This document shows positions 55,793 to 64,000 of a stretch of DNA of 64,000 bases, one piece after another (within the stretch, counting starts at the first letter, position 1; every line of letters starts with the position of its first letter). The stretch is from Pseudomonas libanensis (GTDB lineage Bacteria; Pseudomonadota; Gammaproteobacteria; Pseudomonadales; Pseudomonadaceae): assembly GCF_001439685.1 (NCBI RefSeq), contig NZ_JYLH01000002.1:62001-126000 (forward strand), in the 5' to 3' direction. A program made the position numbers and the translations under genes. The notes below the pieces were generated by a model. The model made no database searches. It saw only the letters and a list, made by a program, of their open reading frames with translations, and was not told the DNA's origin.

Positions 55793-56005
55793 CTAGCCGC
55801 CTTGGGTATCGATATCCGCATCCGTTTCAGGCTTGGGCTCGCGCTCAGGCTTGAAGTCTGGACTGTAGTCGTTTTCCTTGGCCTTGGGGTCGCTATCGGC
55901 CTTGGGGTCTTTGGGGGCATCAGCGGCGGTGCCAGGAGCCGACTCGCCTGCGTCGATGGCTGGATCGTTGCGGTGGTCGGTTTGGGGATCTTCGTTTTTC
56001 GTCAT
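55793..56005 (-). CDS. Small disordered hydrophilic protein, 70 residues
   Basis: A low-complexity protein rich in Asp, Pro, Lys and Glu, with repeated DPKADSDPKAKE-type segments and no hydrophobic core. The ATG at 56005 follows AGAGGTGCGCC. It precedes the 44-residue acidic gene on the same strand. It may be a stress-linked disordered protein, but the sequence gives no direct function. Confidence 0.62.
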   Translation of the reverse strand: MTKNEDPQTDHRNDPAIDAGESAPGTAADAPKDPKADSDPKAKENDYSPDFKPEREPKPETDADIDTQGG

Positions 56006-56088
56006 GGCGCACCTCTGACAGGGCTATGGGAATCTGTACTGCGTAAAGGTAAGGCGCCACCGCAGCCAGTGAAGTTCCGTGAGATTAC

Positions 56089-56634
56089 TCAGCTCAGCGG
56101 GTTGTCGACCTGGATATAGAATGCATAGATCCCCAGTACCAGCCAAAACACCATGAACAACCACGGCGCACGCATGGAGAACAGCAGCGACTTGCGGTAG
56201 CCCTTGTGCGTCGACTCCATCTCGGAGAACAACGGCGATTCATCGTAGGCCATGCCCATCACCGGCTCACTGCGCAGCAGCTCGCTTTGCTTGTAGTGCC
56301 AGTGGTCGATGATTTCATAGGCGGCACGTATGCCAGGCCAGGCGTTGAGCGAACTTAAGATACCCAGCGCGGCGAGGATCACCGGCACCACCAGGGTAAA
56401 CAGCTTGCCCCACTCCGGGTTGAGGTTGCCCATGCCGGAGACAAAGGCGATGACCAGAAATGACTGCGCCGTGAGGTAGGCGTCAGTGCGGTTGGCCAGG
56501 ATGGAGGTTTCGTATTGGATCTCGCGGCGGTAGAAGTCGAGACGGTCCTTGGGCGAGCCGAAGATCTTCGCGTTGTGCTCGCTGTGGTCGGTCAGGGCTG
56601 CTTCGGGCGTGTCTGGAGAGATGATTCTAGGCAC
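56089..56634 (-). CDS. Small membrane protein of unknown function (RipA-like octameric type?)
   Basis: A protein of about 181 residues with two central helices (LTAQSFLVIAFVSGMGNL and LFTLVVPVILAALGILSSL) and a C-terminal helix LFMVFWLVLGIYAFYI. The conserved-looking FYRREIQYETSILANRTDAY precedes TM1, as in the RipA-family octameric membrane proteins; that match is from memory. GTG 56634 follows GGAG at 7 bases; another in-frame GTG lies at 56703. Confidence 0.65.
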   Translation of the reverse strand: MPRIISPDTPEAALTDHSEHNAKIFGSPKDRLDFYRREIQYETSILANRTDAYLTAQSFLVIAFVSGMGNLNPEWGKLFTLVVPVILAALGILSSLNAWPGIRAAYEIIDHWHYKQSELLRSEPVMGMAYDESPLFSEMESTHKGYRKSLLFSMRAPWLFMVFWLVLGIYAFYIQVDNPLS

Positions 56635-56728
56635 GACGGGGCTCCATGCGATGGCTAATCTGGTTAGAAGATGCGGGCTTCGATGAAGTTCAAGTTTGTT
56701 CACGCCCAGGCTGGAACGAACACGCTTT

Positions 56729-57005
56729 GAATGTGGGGCTTGCCCCCGATAGCCATAGGTATCTACACAACTTTGGTACGCCGCTGCTTCTCTGGCAAGG
56801 GAGCTTATAGCTATCTAACTGATGCACCGCGATCCAAATGTGGGAGGGGGCTTGCCCCCGATGGCGGCCTGACAGCCGACCAGAATGTTGGATCAGACCG
56901 AGTACATATCCGTTACTTGGGCAACGGCCACTTAGGGTTCCGCTTTTAACAGCGGGTCACTTTTGAAAAGAGCCCAAAAGTAACCAAAAGGCTCTTGCCA
57001 TCCAT
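56729..57005. repeat. Composite intergenic repeat island, copy 3
   Basis: REP-like units at 56732 and 56839, ATAGGTATCTACACAACTT at 56755, and a core at 56889-57002 related to copies 1 and 2. Here the three complementary arms are CTTTTG (56960-56965), CAAAAG (56975-56980) and CAAAAG (56985-56990), so all three differ in step from the other copies. No gene is visible from 56704 to 57147. Confidence 0.8.
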
Positions 57006-57147
57006 GGCGCGGGGCGGCTAAACCGGCATCCCTGTCGGTTTACCCCCCCAAATCCCTGTCGAATTCCGGCCAGCGTGGTTTAACGGGGCGCCTAAAATCA
57101 AGATCAACAGCAGATCAAGATCAAGAGCGGCTCGCTTCGCATCGTGG

Positions 57148-59406
57148 TCAGTTATCGATCGCCCACCAACGCGGCAACAATTGCCGTACCCGCGCTTCAC
57201 CGAAACGGTCATCGATCAGCATCACCACGCCGCGGTCCTGCTGGCTGCGGATCACCCTGCCCGAGGCTTGTACGACCTTCTGCAGGCCGGGGTACAAGTA
57301 GGTGTAATCGTAGCCGGCGCCGAAGATCGCGCCCATGCGTGCCTTCATTTGCTCGTTGACCGGGTTCAGTTGCGGCAGGCCCAGGGTCGCAATGAAGGCA
57401 CCGATCAGGCGCGCACCGGGCAAGTCGATGCCTTCGCCAAACGCACCGCCCAGTACCGCAAAACCAATGCCTTGACTGTGCTGGGTGAACTGGTCGAGAA
57501 AGGCCTGGCGCTCGGCCTCGGCCATGCCCCGGGATTGCAGCCACAGCGCAATCTGCGGGTGCCGCTCGGCCAACAACTGCGCCACCTGTTGCAGGTAATC
57601 GAAGCTGGAAAAGAACGCCAGGTAGTTACCCGGCTGCTCGACAAATTGCCGCGCAATCAGCTCGACAATAGGCGTAAGCGACGCTTGGCGATGCACGAAC
57701 CGGGTGGAGATGGCATCGACGATACGCACCTGCAATTGCTCGGCCTTGAACGGCGATTCCACATCGACCCAGGCGGTATCCGCCGGCATGCCGAGCAGGT
57801 CGGCGTAATAGTGGCGCGGGCTCAAGGTTGCGGAAAACAGCACACTGCTGCGGGCTGCGGTCAATCGAGGCCGGATGAATTCGGCCGGCACCACATTGCG
57901 CAGGCACAGGGTTGAGCTGCTGCGCTTGCCGTTGAACTGGCGCTTGCTGATATCGAAGATGAAGTGTTCATTGAACAGCTCCGCCACTTTGGCCCATTGC
58001 AGGGCTTCGAAGTAGAAGGCTTGCAGGTCGCCGCTGAGGGCTTCGGGGTGATCGTTGAAATAGTCGCCCATGGCACTGATGCACAGGCTCAGGGCTTGCA
58101 GCAGTTTTTCGGGCCGGGTGGCATAGGCCTGGTACGGTGCGACTTGCTCCTTGTGCAGGACGTTCCACTCGCGGTTCAGGCGCTGCAAGGGTTTCTTCAG
58201 CGCCTCGGGCGCCGTGTCACGCAGGGTCTTGAGGCTGTATTGGTCAAGGCTGGCGCTGTACATCGAACGGGCGCGCTCCACCAGGTTATGCGCTTCGTCC
58301 ACCAGCACTGCGACGCGCCACTGGTTCAACTGGGCGAGGCCGAACAACATGGCGCCAAAATCGAAAAAGTAGTTGTAGTCGGCGACCACCAGGTCGCTCC
58401 AGCGCGCCATTTCCTGGCTCAGGTAATACGGGCACACCCCATGGGCCAAGGCGACGTCGCGCAGGCTGCGTTGATCGAGCAGGCGCAGCTGGGACGCGGC
58501 CTGGCGGGCGGCGGGCAGGCGGTCGTAAAAGCCCTTGGCCAGTGGGCAGGATTCGCCGTGGCAGGCTTTGTCCGGGTGTTCGCACGCCTTGTCCCGGGCC
58601 ACCAATTCAAGTACCCGCAGCGGCAGATCGGGGCTGCTGGCGTACAGCACCTGGGCAGCGTCCAGGGCAAGCTTGCGTCCGGGGGTCTTGGCGGTGAGGA
58701 AGAACAGCTTGTCCAGTTGCTGCGGCGCCAGGGCCTTGAGCATCGGGAAAATCGTACCAACGGTTTTGCCGATGCCGGTGGGCGCCTGAGCCATCAGGCA
58801 ACGACCGGTACTCACGGCTTTATAGACCGATTCAGCCAAGGCGCGTTGCCCTGGACGAAACTCGGCATGGGGAAACGCCAGGGCTTGGGCGGCGCTGTTA
58901 CGTGCGGTGCGGTGTTGCATTTCCTGCCGGGCCCAGTCCAGGAACAGCGCGCACTGCTGCTTGAAGAAGTGCTCCAGGTCCGGCGCGTTGAAACGTTGAT
59001 TCAGCAGGGTCTCGCCTTCGCCGACGATATCGAAGTACACCAGCGCCAGGTCGATGTCGTCGAGGCCGAGTTTCTGGCACATCAGCCAGCCATACACCTT
59101 GACCTGGGCCCAGTGCAGTTGCCGATGGTTGGCGGGCTGGGCGGCGAGATCGCCACGGTAGGTCTTGACCTCTTCCAGGCGGTTGGCGTCCGGATCGTAG
59201 CCGTCCGCCCTGCCCCGCACTTTGAGCTGCAGGTATTCGCCCTCGAGGGCGACCTCGTTCTGATAGTGCGCGCTACGCCGGGACGCCACCGTGCGGTGGC
59301 CGACGATCCCCTCCTGGGCGCTGGGCGACGGCGTAAAACGCAGGTCAAGGTCACCGACCTTGGCGGTGAACTCACACAACGCCCGCACGGCCACGCTGTA
59401 GCTCAA
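57148..59406 (-). CDS. XPD/DinG-type ATP-dependent helicase with N-terminal PD-(D/E)XK nuclease-like domain
   Basis: About 752 residues. The N-terminus has GRADGYDPDANRLEEVKTYR followed by QVKVYGWLM, a RecB/Cas4-like nuclease motif (D...ExK...Q). The helicase has Walker A QAPTGIGKTVGTIF, a cluster of four cysteines (ACEHPDKACHGESC and GVCPYY) for an Fe-S site, and DEAH in VLVDEAHNLVERA. Motif VI lies near QASGRVIRSQQDRGVVMLID. The TTG at 59406 overlaps the FAN1 stop (TTGA). The pairing with FAN1 points to DNA crosslink or structure repair. Confidence 0.87.
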   Translation of the reverse strand: MSYSVAVRALCEFTAKVGDLDLRFTPSPSAQEGIVGHRTVASRRSAHYQNEVALEGEYLQLKVRGRADGYDPDANRLEEVKTYRGDLAAQPANHRQLHWAQVKVYGWLMCQKLGLDDIDLALVYFDIVGEGETLLNQRFNAPDLEHFFKQQCALFLDWARQEMQHRTARNSAAQALAFPHAEFRPGQRALAESVYKAVSTGRCLMAQAPTGIGKTVGTIFPMLKALAPQQLDKLFFLTAKTPGRKLALDAAQVLYASSPDLPLRVLELVARDKACEHPDKACHGESCPLAKGFYDRLPAARQAASQLRLLDQRSLRDVALAHGVCPYYLSQEMARWSDLVVADYNYFFDFGAMLFGLAQLNQWRVAVLVDEAHNLVERARSMYSASLDQYSLKTLRDTAPEALKKPLQRLNREWNVLHKEQVAPYQAYATRPEKLLQALSLCISAMGDYFNDHPEALSGDLQAFYFEALQWAKVAELFNEHFIFDISKRQFNGKRSSSTLCLRNVVPAEFIRPRLTAARSSVLFSATLSPRHYYADLLGMPADTAWVDVESPFKAEQLQVRIVDAISTRFVHRQASLTPIVELIARQFVEQPGNYLAFFSSFDYLQQVAQLLAERHPQIALWLQSRGMAEAERQAFLDQFTQHSQGIGFAVLGGAFGEGIDLPGARLIGAFIATLGLPQLNPVNEQMKARMGAIFGAGYDYTYLYPGLQKVVQASGRVIRSQQDRGVVMLIDDRFGEARVRQLLPRWWAIDN

Positions 59407-61049
59407 GCGCTCTGCTCCGCCCAGCGCACGTAGCAGACCGTGACCGGCATCTGGTACTCGGCGCAGAACGCCAGCCAACGCAATTGGTTGTCTTGCAGGC
59501 GGTCGCCGGGGCCCTTGACCTCAATCATGCGATAGGTCTTGTGTGCGGGCCAGAACTGGATCAAGTCCGGCATCCCAGCGCGGTTGGCGCGGATGTCCAT
59601 CAGCAGGCGCGCGAACCAATGGCGCAGGTGTTCGGCGGGCAGGCAGGCCAGGGCTTGTTCCAGCAGCTCTTCACTGAGCAGGTTCCAGAACACGAACGGC
59701 GACTGGATGCCCCATTTGTCCGCGTAGCGTTGGCGGATGGTGGCCTTGTAGCGCTCATCCTCCAGTTGCTCGAAGCACGCAGCAAACAAGGCTTCTCGAC
59801 GTTGATGGAAGTCCTCGCTGTGCAGGTCCGCCGGCCCGCGCTGGAAGGGGTGGAAAAACGCCCCCGGCAGCGGCGCGAAAATCGCGTCCCAGCACAACAG
59901 GCCGAACAGCGAATTGATCAGGCCGTTCTCGACGTAATACACCGGTGCGTCCGGCTCGTTCAGATGCGCCTGCACGCAAAATTCCACCGACATCATCGGC
60001 TCCGGCTCCAGTGCCAGGTCCAGGCGCGCAACGGCCTGTGGCTTGGCCTTGGGCACCGCCGGCTCGCCCAGCTTGCGCCGCAAGCGGGGCAGCACCCGTA
60101 GCAGGTGCTGGTGTTCAGCGGCACTTTCCGGAGCCTGTTGGGCGGCGATCGCCAGGGTCATGGCCTGCGCGTAATCCTCCTGGCGCTCCAAAACACGGAT
60201 CAACCGCGCCCGTGCGCCAGGATAGGTGCAGTTTCGGTAGATCTGTTCAGCCAGCGCCAACTCGGCACAGCGCTCGCCATACTGGCCGATCTGGAAGAGC
60301 AGTTTGGCGCGGCGTTTTTCCAGCCAGGGATTATCGGTATGCAGCGTGGCGATTTGTGCCAGCACGGCATCCAGTGCCTCACCGGCTTCAAAGGCTTGCT
60401 GACATTGGTGCAGGAACAAGAAACCCTGCACGTCTTCACGGGTGCGCAGACCACGGGACTCAGCGCAGAACGGGACTTTCTCATAGGTGTAGATGCCCAG
60501 GTCTGCCAGCACGAATTCCGACCAGTCCTGATGCAGATTGCCGAAGAACATCAGGCGCAGGCGATCACACATCTGCATTACCGTGAGGCTATAGAGCACA
60601 TCGTCTACATCGGGACACCACTGGGCAAAACTGCGTTGTTCGCTGAACTGCGCGGCCAGCGGCTCGAGCCAGGCGGCCTTGTTGGCCTTGGGCTGGTCGA
60701 TCCATGGCCTGAACGCATTCAGGATTTCGCCCTTTTGCAGCAAGGTGAACAAGGTCGCAAACGACAGCGGGCTTTGGTCGTCAACCCAGCCCAGTTCGCG
60801 CAACGGGCCCGCCGCGGCATGGGGGCAACCGATCTCCAGGTAATTGAGCTTGGCGCCGCGAAAATGCACGCCCTTGCGCATCACCATGCGCACCAATAAC
60901 GCCTGTGACGCCTGGGGCAACCTGTCAAATTGCTGAATGAAATGCTCTTCGTGCGCCTCGAGCAAATCGGCATAGCGCTGCCCCAGCCAAGCCAGCACCT
61001 GGCGGAAGTTATGCAAGTAATACAAGGGGTTTTCGAGGGTGTTGACCAT
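59403..61049 (-). CDS. FAN1-type VRR-NUC structure-specific nuclease
   Basis: A 548-residue protein. The N-terminal half contains the HTH-like region that binds DNA; the C-terminal VRR-NUC domain has the PD-(D/E)XK signature in GMPDLIQFWPAHKTYRMIEV, then KGPGDRLQDNQLRWLAF. A P. aeruginosa homologue is a known 5'-flap/crosslink nuclease. The ATG at 61049 begins MVNTLENPLYYLHNFRQVL. It forms an operon with the helicase downstream (4-base overlap). Confidence 0.9.
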   Translation of the reverse strand: MVNTLENPLYYLHNFRQVLAWLGQRYADLLEAHEEHFIQQFDRLPQASQALLVRMVMRKGVHFRGAKLNYLEIGCPHAAAGPLRELGWVDDQSPLSFATLFTLLQKGEILNAFRPWIDQPKANKAAWLEPLAAQFSEQRSFAQWCPDVDDVLYSLTVMQMCDRLRLMFFGNLHQDWSEFVLADLGIYTYEKVPFCAESRGLRTREDVQGFLFLHQCQQAFEAGEALDAVLAQIATLHTDNPWLEKRRAKLLFQIGQYGERCAELALAEQIYRNCTYPGARARLIRVLERQEDYAQAMTLAIAAQQAPESAAEHQHLLRVLPRLRRKLGEPAVPKAKPQAVARLDLALEPEPMMSVEFCVQAHLNEPDAPVYYVENGLINSLFGLLCWDAIFAPLPGAFFHPFQRGPADLHSEDFHQRREALFAACFEQLEDERYKATIRQRYADKWGIQSPFVFWNLLSEELLEQALACLPAEHLRHWFARLLMDIRANRAGMPDLIQFWPAHKTYRMIEVKGPGDRLQDNQLRWLAFCAEYQMPVTVCYVRWAEQSA

Positions 61050-61242
61050 GGCACAAGACAATCAAATACTGGTTATGCATACAGAGTGCCGCTGCTAAGC
61101 GCTTGTTGCAATCGGTAATAGATAAATGGTCCCTGCAACTTTTTGTAAAAAAGCGATCAGATGAGGGAGTTGATCGCGTAATATTTATCGCCCCCAGCCA
61201 TGGGTGGCGGGACTTTTCAGGGTTAAGGTAAGGGTATTGAAC

Positions 61243-61461
61243 ATGAAGAATTTGGGGCTTCCACTGGTTGCGCTCACTTTTCTGGTATTGGCCGGTTGCT
61301 CTACGCAAACCGTGGTGACTTTGCAAAATGGTACGCAGTATTTGACCAAGGACACACCCAACGCCAAGACAGCCGACGGCTTCTATGAGTTCACCGATAT
61401 TGCCGGCAAGCGCATTCGCATCAAGGCCGATGACGTGGCCACGGTGCGCAAGGAAAACTAA
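61243..61461 (+). CDS. YgdI/YgdR-type small lipoprotein
   Basis: A 72-residue lipoprotein: signal peptide with lipobox LVLAGC (Cys at residue 19), then TVVTLQNGTQYLTKDTPNAK and an SH3-like YgdI/YgdR domain. It is likely anchored in the outer membrane; its role is unknown. The ATG at 61243 starts the signal peptide directly. It converges on the lipase gene. Confidence 0.87.
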   Translation: MKNLGLPLVALTFLVLAGCSTQTVVTLQNGTQYLTKDTPNAKTADGFYEFTDIAGKRIRIKADDVATVRKEN

Positions 61462-61486
61462 TCTTTCCAGGCGAACCGGGATCAAA

Positions 61487-61530
61487 TGTGGGAGGGGCAA
61501 GTCGAATCGTCGCACCGCCCCTCCCACAGT
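61487..61530. repeat. REP-like hairpin between convergent lipoprotein and lipase genes
   Basis: Arms TGTGGGAGGGGC and GCCCCTCCCACA enclose about 18 bases. The element is a REP-like palindrome in the 90-base gap between stops and may act as a bidirectional terminator. Confidence 0.6.
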
Positions 61531-61549
61531 TTTGACTGCGTTGCATCTG

Positions 61550-62974
61550 TTAGCCGATGACAATCCCCTCCCCCGACACACTGCTTACCCCCACCAGCGT
61601 CACCGAGTCGGCGCCAAAGCTGATCACCGTGTCTGCGCCCACCACCTTGGTGTGCTCGCGATAATCCGTACTGCCCTGCACATCGGTGAATACCAGCTTG
61701 TCGGTTGCTTGATAGCCAATCACCCGATCATTGCCAAACTGCCCGCTGAACAAAAATGTGTTATGCCCGCTGCTGTCGCGCAGGGTGTCATCGCCCTTGC
61801 CGCCTTCGATAAAGTCCGCGCCCCGGCCGCCCTTGATCAGGTCGTTGCCGTCGCTGCCGATGATGAAGGTGTCGCCCTTGTGCGTCTCGGCGTTGCGGTT
61901 CAGGTCCTGGACCCAGGTGGTGGCCCGTGCCGGGTCGGACAGGTTGGCGACAATCACCGTGGAGTCGCGGGTCATTTGCTCGTAGAAGCCGGAATCGACG
62001 ATGCGGGTCATGCCGTCGCCGTAACCGGTGGGCAAGTGTGAAACCCAGGTCGGCAGGTTGAGGATGGAAAATGGCAGCACGTTCCACAGTGTTGACGCGT
62101 AGTGGTCGTTGAAGCTGACGATATTGTCGGTGCTCGATTCGTGGGGCGTGTCATGCACACCCAGGGACGACAGGTTGAATGACGAGCCATCCAGGGCGCG
62201 GAACACCGGGTCGTTTTCATAGCCGACGTTCAGCACCTTGTCGCCGGCGCTCTGGGTGGGTGAAGCGTAGGCCACGTAGTTGGCGTCCTTATAGAACCCC
62301 GACCATTTGCCGTCGCTCAAGTCGGCCATGCTATTGACCGCCAGGCCGCCCAGGCTGTGGCCGCTGACCACCACGTCGTTGCCGCTCAGGCCTTGGGCCG
62401 TGGCGTAGGCCGCGACGTTGCCGAGCAAGTTGCCAAAGGCTTCGCCCGTGTAGTTTTTCGCATAGTCCTTGGGCCCGAACGCGGCCAGCAGGTCGCTGAT
62501 CACGTCGCCGATGGCGTCTGTGACCAGGTTTTCCCGAGGTCCCGACGTACCACGAAAGCCGATGCCGACTTCCTGCAATTTGCCAGCAGCATCGTATTTG
62601 CCCAGCACCTCGACCTGCGCCGTAGCGTAGGCAGCCTTTTCACCGAAGAAAGTACCCCGGGCATCGACCTTGCCGCTGTAACCCAGGGTATCGGCGCTGA
62701 TGGGGGTCCAACCGGCTTTTTGTACCGCATCGAGGGCGGCTTTTTCCGCGTCGGGGTTCCAGGGGATACCGGGGATCACCCCTTGGGAATCGCTGCTGCC
62801 AATCAGCGCGCCGACCAGTGTGGCCGGCAGGCCAAGGCCGAGACCATTGTTCTGGTAGCCGACGGCAAAGCCGTGATCCAGGTTGTGGTAGGCATACACC
62901 GTGATCGCCATGGCATCGGCGAACAGCGCCTTGGAGTCCTCGGTACCGAGGTTTTTATAGTCAAAGATACCCAT
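61550..62974 (-). CDS. tliA: Secreted RTX lipase, family I.3 (TliA/LipA)
   Basis: A 474-residue extracellular triacylglycerol lipase without a signal peptide, exported by a type I system (AprDEF/TliDEF-like, outside the window). The N-terminus MGIFDYKNLGTEDSKALFAD is typical. The Ser nucleophile is in VVSGHSLGGLAVNSMADLS. Calcium-binding repeats FIIGSDGNDLIKGGRGADFI and EGGKGDDTLRD follow, and a C-terminal secretion signal ends in EGIVIG. The start is ATG 62974. It lies 96 bases downstream of the autotransporter gene. Confidence 0.92.
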   Translation of the reverse strand: MGIFDYKNLGTEDSKALFADAMAITVYAYHNLDHGFAVGYQNNGLGLGLPATLVGALIGSSDSQGVIPGIPWNPDAEKAALDAVQKAGWTPISADTLGYSGKVDARGTFFGEKAAYATAQVEVLGKYDAAGKLQEVGIGFRGTSGPRENLVTDAIGDVISDLLAAFGPKDYAKNYTGEAFGNLLGNVAAYATAQGLSGNDVVVSGHSLGGLAVNSMADLSDGKWSGFYKDANYVAYASPTQSAGDKVLNVGYENDPVFRALDGSSFNLSSLGVHDTPHESSTDNIVSFNDHYASTLWNVLPFSILNLPTWVSHLPTGYGDGMTRIVDSGFYEQMTRDSTVIVANLSDPARATTWVQDLNRNAETHKGDTFIIGSDGNDLIKGGRGADFIEGGKGDDTLRDSSGHNTFLFSGQFGNDRVIGYQATDKLVFTDVQGSTDYREHTKVVGADTVISFGADSVTLVGVSSVSGEGIVIG

Positions 62975-63028
62975 TGGTAGTGCCTCTCTGTTGTTGGATT
63001 TTGTAGAGAAAGCCAAAACACCAGTAGC

Positions 63029-63059
63029 CCCCTGATGGACACCGCGGGCCCATCAGGGG
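63029..63059. other. Perfect 10-bp hairpin between autotransporter and lipase genes
   Basis: CCCCTGATGG (63029-63038) pairs with CCATCAGGGG (63050-63059) across an 11-base loop. It follows the autotransporter stop when read leftward. No T tract follows at once, so it may be an mRNA-stabilising or partial terminator element that sets relative expression of the two genes. Confidence 0.55.
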
Positions 63060-63069
63060 AGTGACGCCT

Positions 63070-64000
63070 TTAGAACGCCCAGTCCAGGCTCAAACCGACG
63101 CCGTGCACCTTCTCCTTGCCGGCCAGCAGGCCGTTGTAGTCGAAGTTCACACGCGCCTCCTTGCTCAACGCCAGGCTGACCCGTGCCCCGACCAGCGCGG
63201 CATCGCGCACCATCGGCGCACTTTCCACGGTGAACGAAGGGCCGCCGGAGGCGAACGCCAGGTGCTGCTCGGAATCGGTGCTGCTCAGGTTGTGCTGCCA
63301 GCCCAGGGTGCCGGACACCTCCAGTTGCTGGTGGTCGTTGACGTTGAAGGTCTTCAAGGCACGCACACCCAGGGTGCTCAACACCAGGTCGCGGCTGTCA
63401 TCGCCACTTTTCAGCGCGGCGGCATCGCCCTTCTCTTTGAAGCTGTCAGTGTCCAGGTGCACGTAGGCCAGATTGGCGAACGGCTCCAGGGCCAGCGGTT
63501 GCAGGTTGATGCGATACGCCGCTTCGGTGAACACCTGAGTGCTGTGTGCATCGACCTTGGCCTTTTGCTTGCCGCTGACGTCGCCGTATTGCAGGTCGCG
63601 CTTCACATCGGCGCGGTGCCAGCTGTAGGTTGCGCCACCGCTCAGGCGCCAGGCGCCGATTTCATGCCCGGCATAGGCCCCGAAGTGGTAGCTGTCGACC
63701 GAGGCACGGCTGTGGGTGTCGCTGCCCATGTTCAGCGACGTGTCGCTGTAGCCCGCCACCAGGCCGATGCGCGTGGCGTCGTCGAGCGCCCCATCCACCC
63801 CGGCGAGCATGCCGCCGATGGAGGTGTTATAGCCTGCCGTGTCGCTACGGCTGTCGGTCTTGCCCCAGGCGCCCAGGGCCTTGACCCACACGTTGCCGCG
63901 GGTGTCGATGGCTTGGCTGGTGGTGCCCATCTCGCCATTGCGCAGGCGCTCGCCTACCGCTTCGCGAACGTAGCGGCTGTCATTGACCAATGCGGTTTGC
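63070..64000 (-). CDS. Autotransporter beta-barrel C-terminus (secreted serine protease or esterase; start beyond window)
   Basis: The visible 300-odd residues form a type V autotransporter barrel with alternating strands (e.g. GNVWVKALGAWGKTDSRSD, AYRINLQPLALEPFANLAYV) and the terminal GVGLSLDWAF ending in Phe, as required for BAM assembly. The passenger lies beyond the right edge. In P. fluorescens the gene before lipA/tliA is a serine-protease autotransporter (PspB/PrtB), so that is the likely identity, but no catalytic residue is in view. Confidence 0.82.
   Translation of the reverse strand, partial: QTALVNDSRYVREAVGERLRNGEMGTTSQAIDTRGNVWVKALGAWGKTDSRSDTAGYNTSIGGMLAGVDGALDDATRIGLVAGYSDTSLNMGSDTHSRASVDSYHFGAYAGHEIGAWRLSGGATYSWHRADVKRDLQYGDVSGKQKAKVDAHSTQVFTEAAYRINLQPLALEPFANLAYVHLDTDSFKEKGDAAALKSGDDSRDLVLSTLGVRALKTFNVNDHQQLEVSGTLGWQHNLSSTDSEQHLAFASGGPSFTVESAPMVRDAALVGARVSLALSKEARVNFDYNGLLAGKEKVHGVGLSLDWAF

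Noticed and set aside
57964..59433. Plus-strand open frame of about 490 codons opposite the helicase
   Set aside because: It is a shadow of the helicase gene, with no domain or start signal.

Overview
The window looks like chromosomal DNA from the Pseudomonas fluorescens group. The reasons are GC-rich codon use with GTG and TTG starts, Pseudomonas REP-type repeats of the TGTGGGAGGGGGCTTGC kind, a TliA-type RTX lipase preceded by an autotransporter, and complete arn and branched-chain acyl-CoA clusters typical of that genus.

Layout. 1-3593: end of a CcdA/DsbD-like membrane protein, a DUF2790 protein, a small coupled ORF, an OmpR-type two-component pair and a DUF1810 protein. 3594-13888: an accessory island of about 10 kb between core genes. 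It carries a PD-(D/E)XK-like protein, a class 2 OLD nuclease plus UvrD helicase operon (Gabija-like), two tandem HEPN-motif proteins, an IS3 remnant, two broken antitoxin-like genes and a perfect AT-rich inverted repeat. 13889-18846: deoxyribose catabolism (deoC, a DeoR regulator, deoX-like mutarotase, deoP-like permease, deoK) with palindromes resembling the E. coli DeoR operator. 19022-25299: chemotaxis receptor, Bcr/CflA exporter, SDR, a lone tyrosine recombinase and a secreted protein.

25711-35040: lipid A aminoarabinose operon arnC-A-D-T-E-F-ugd, mostly joined by 4-base overlaps, with a second ArnT-like gene at the end and no arnB. 35325-36422: a small unknown gene and an HPP membrane protein. 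36697-40794: an unusual three-gene cluster. It has an acyl-CoA oxidase-like protein whose catalytic Glu appears replaced by Ala, a cytochrome P450 fused to a RidA domain, and an HSL-type alpha/beta hydrolase. 40912-49297: valine-type (HIBYL-CoA hydrolase, acyl-CoA dehydrogenase) and isoleucine-type (enoyl-CoA hydratase, acyl-CoA dehydrogenase, thiolase, HSD10-like dehydrogenase, acyl-CoA synthetase) degradation genes.

49552-56634: RlhA, an EamA exporter divergent from an Lrp regulator, an aminotransferase, an NhaP-type antiporter, two tiny acidic or disordered proteins and a small membrane protein. 57148-61049: a DNA-repair pair (nuclease-helicase of the XPD/DinG type and FAN1). 61243-64000: a small lipoprotein, the TliA lipase and the C-terminal barrel of an autotransporter.

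Three intergenic islands (about 24.06, 43.2 and 56.73 kb) share a composite repeat. Its core shows concerted base changes that preserve pairing.

The strongest candidates for undescribed biology are the P450-RidA cluster, the tandem HEPN pair beside the OLD/UvrD operon, and the covarying repeat.
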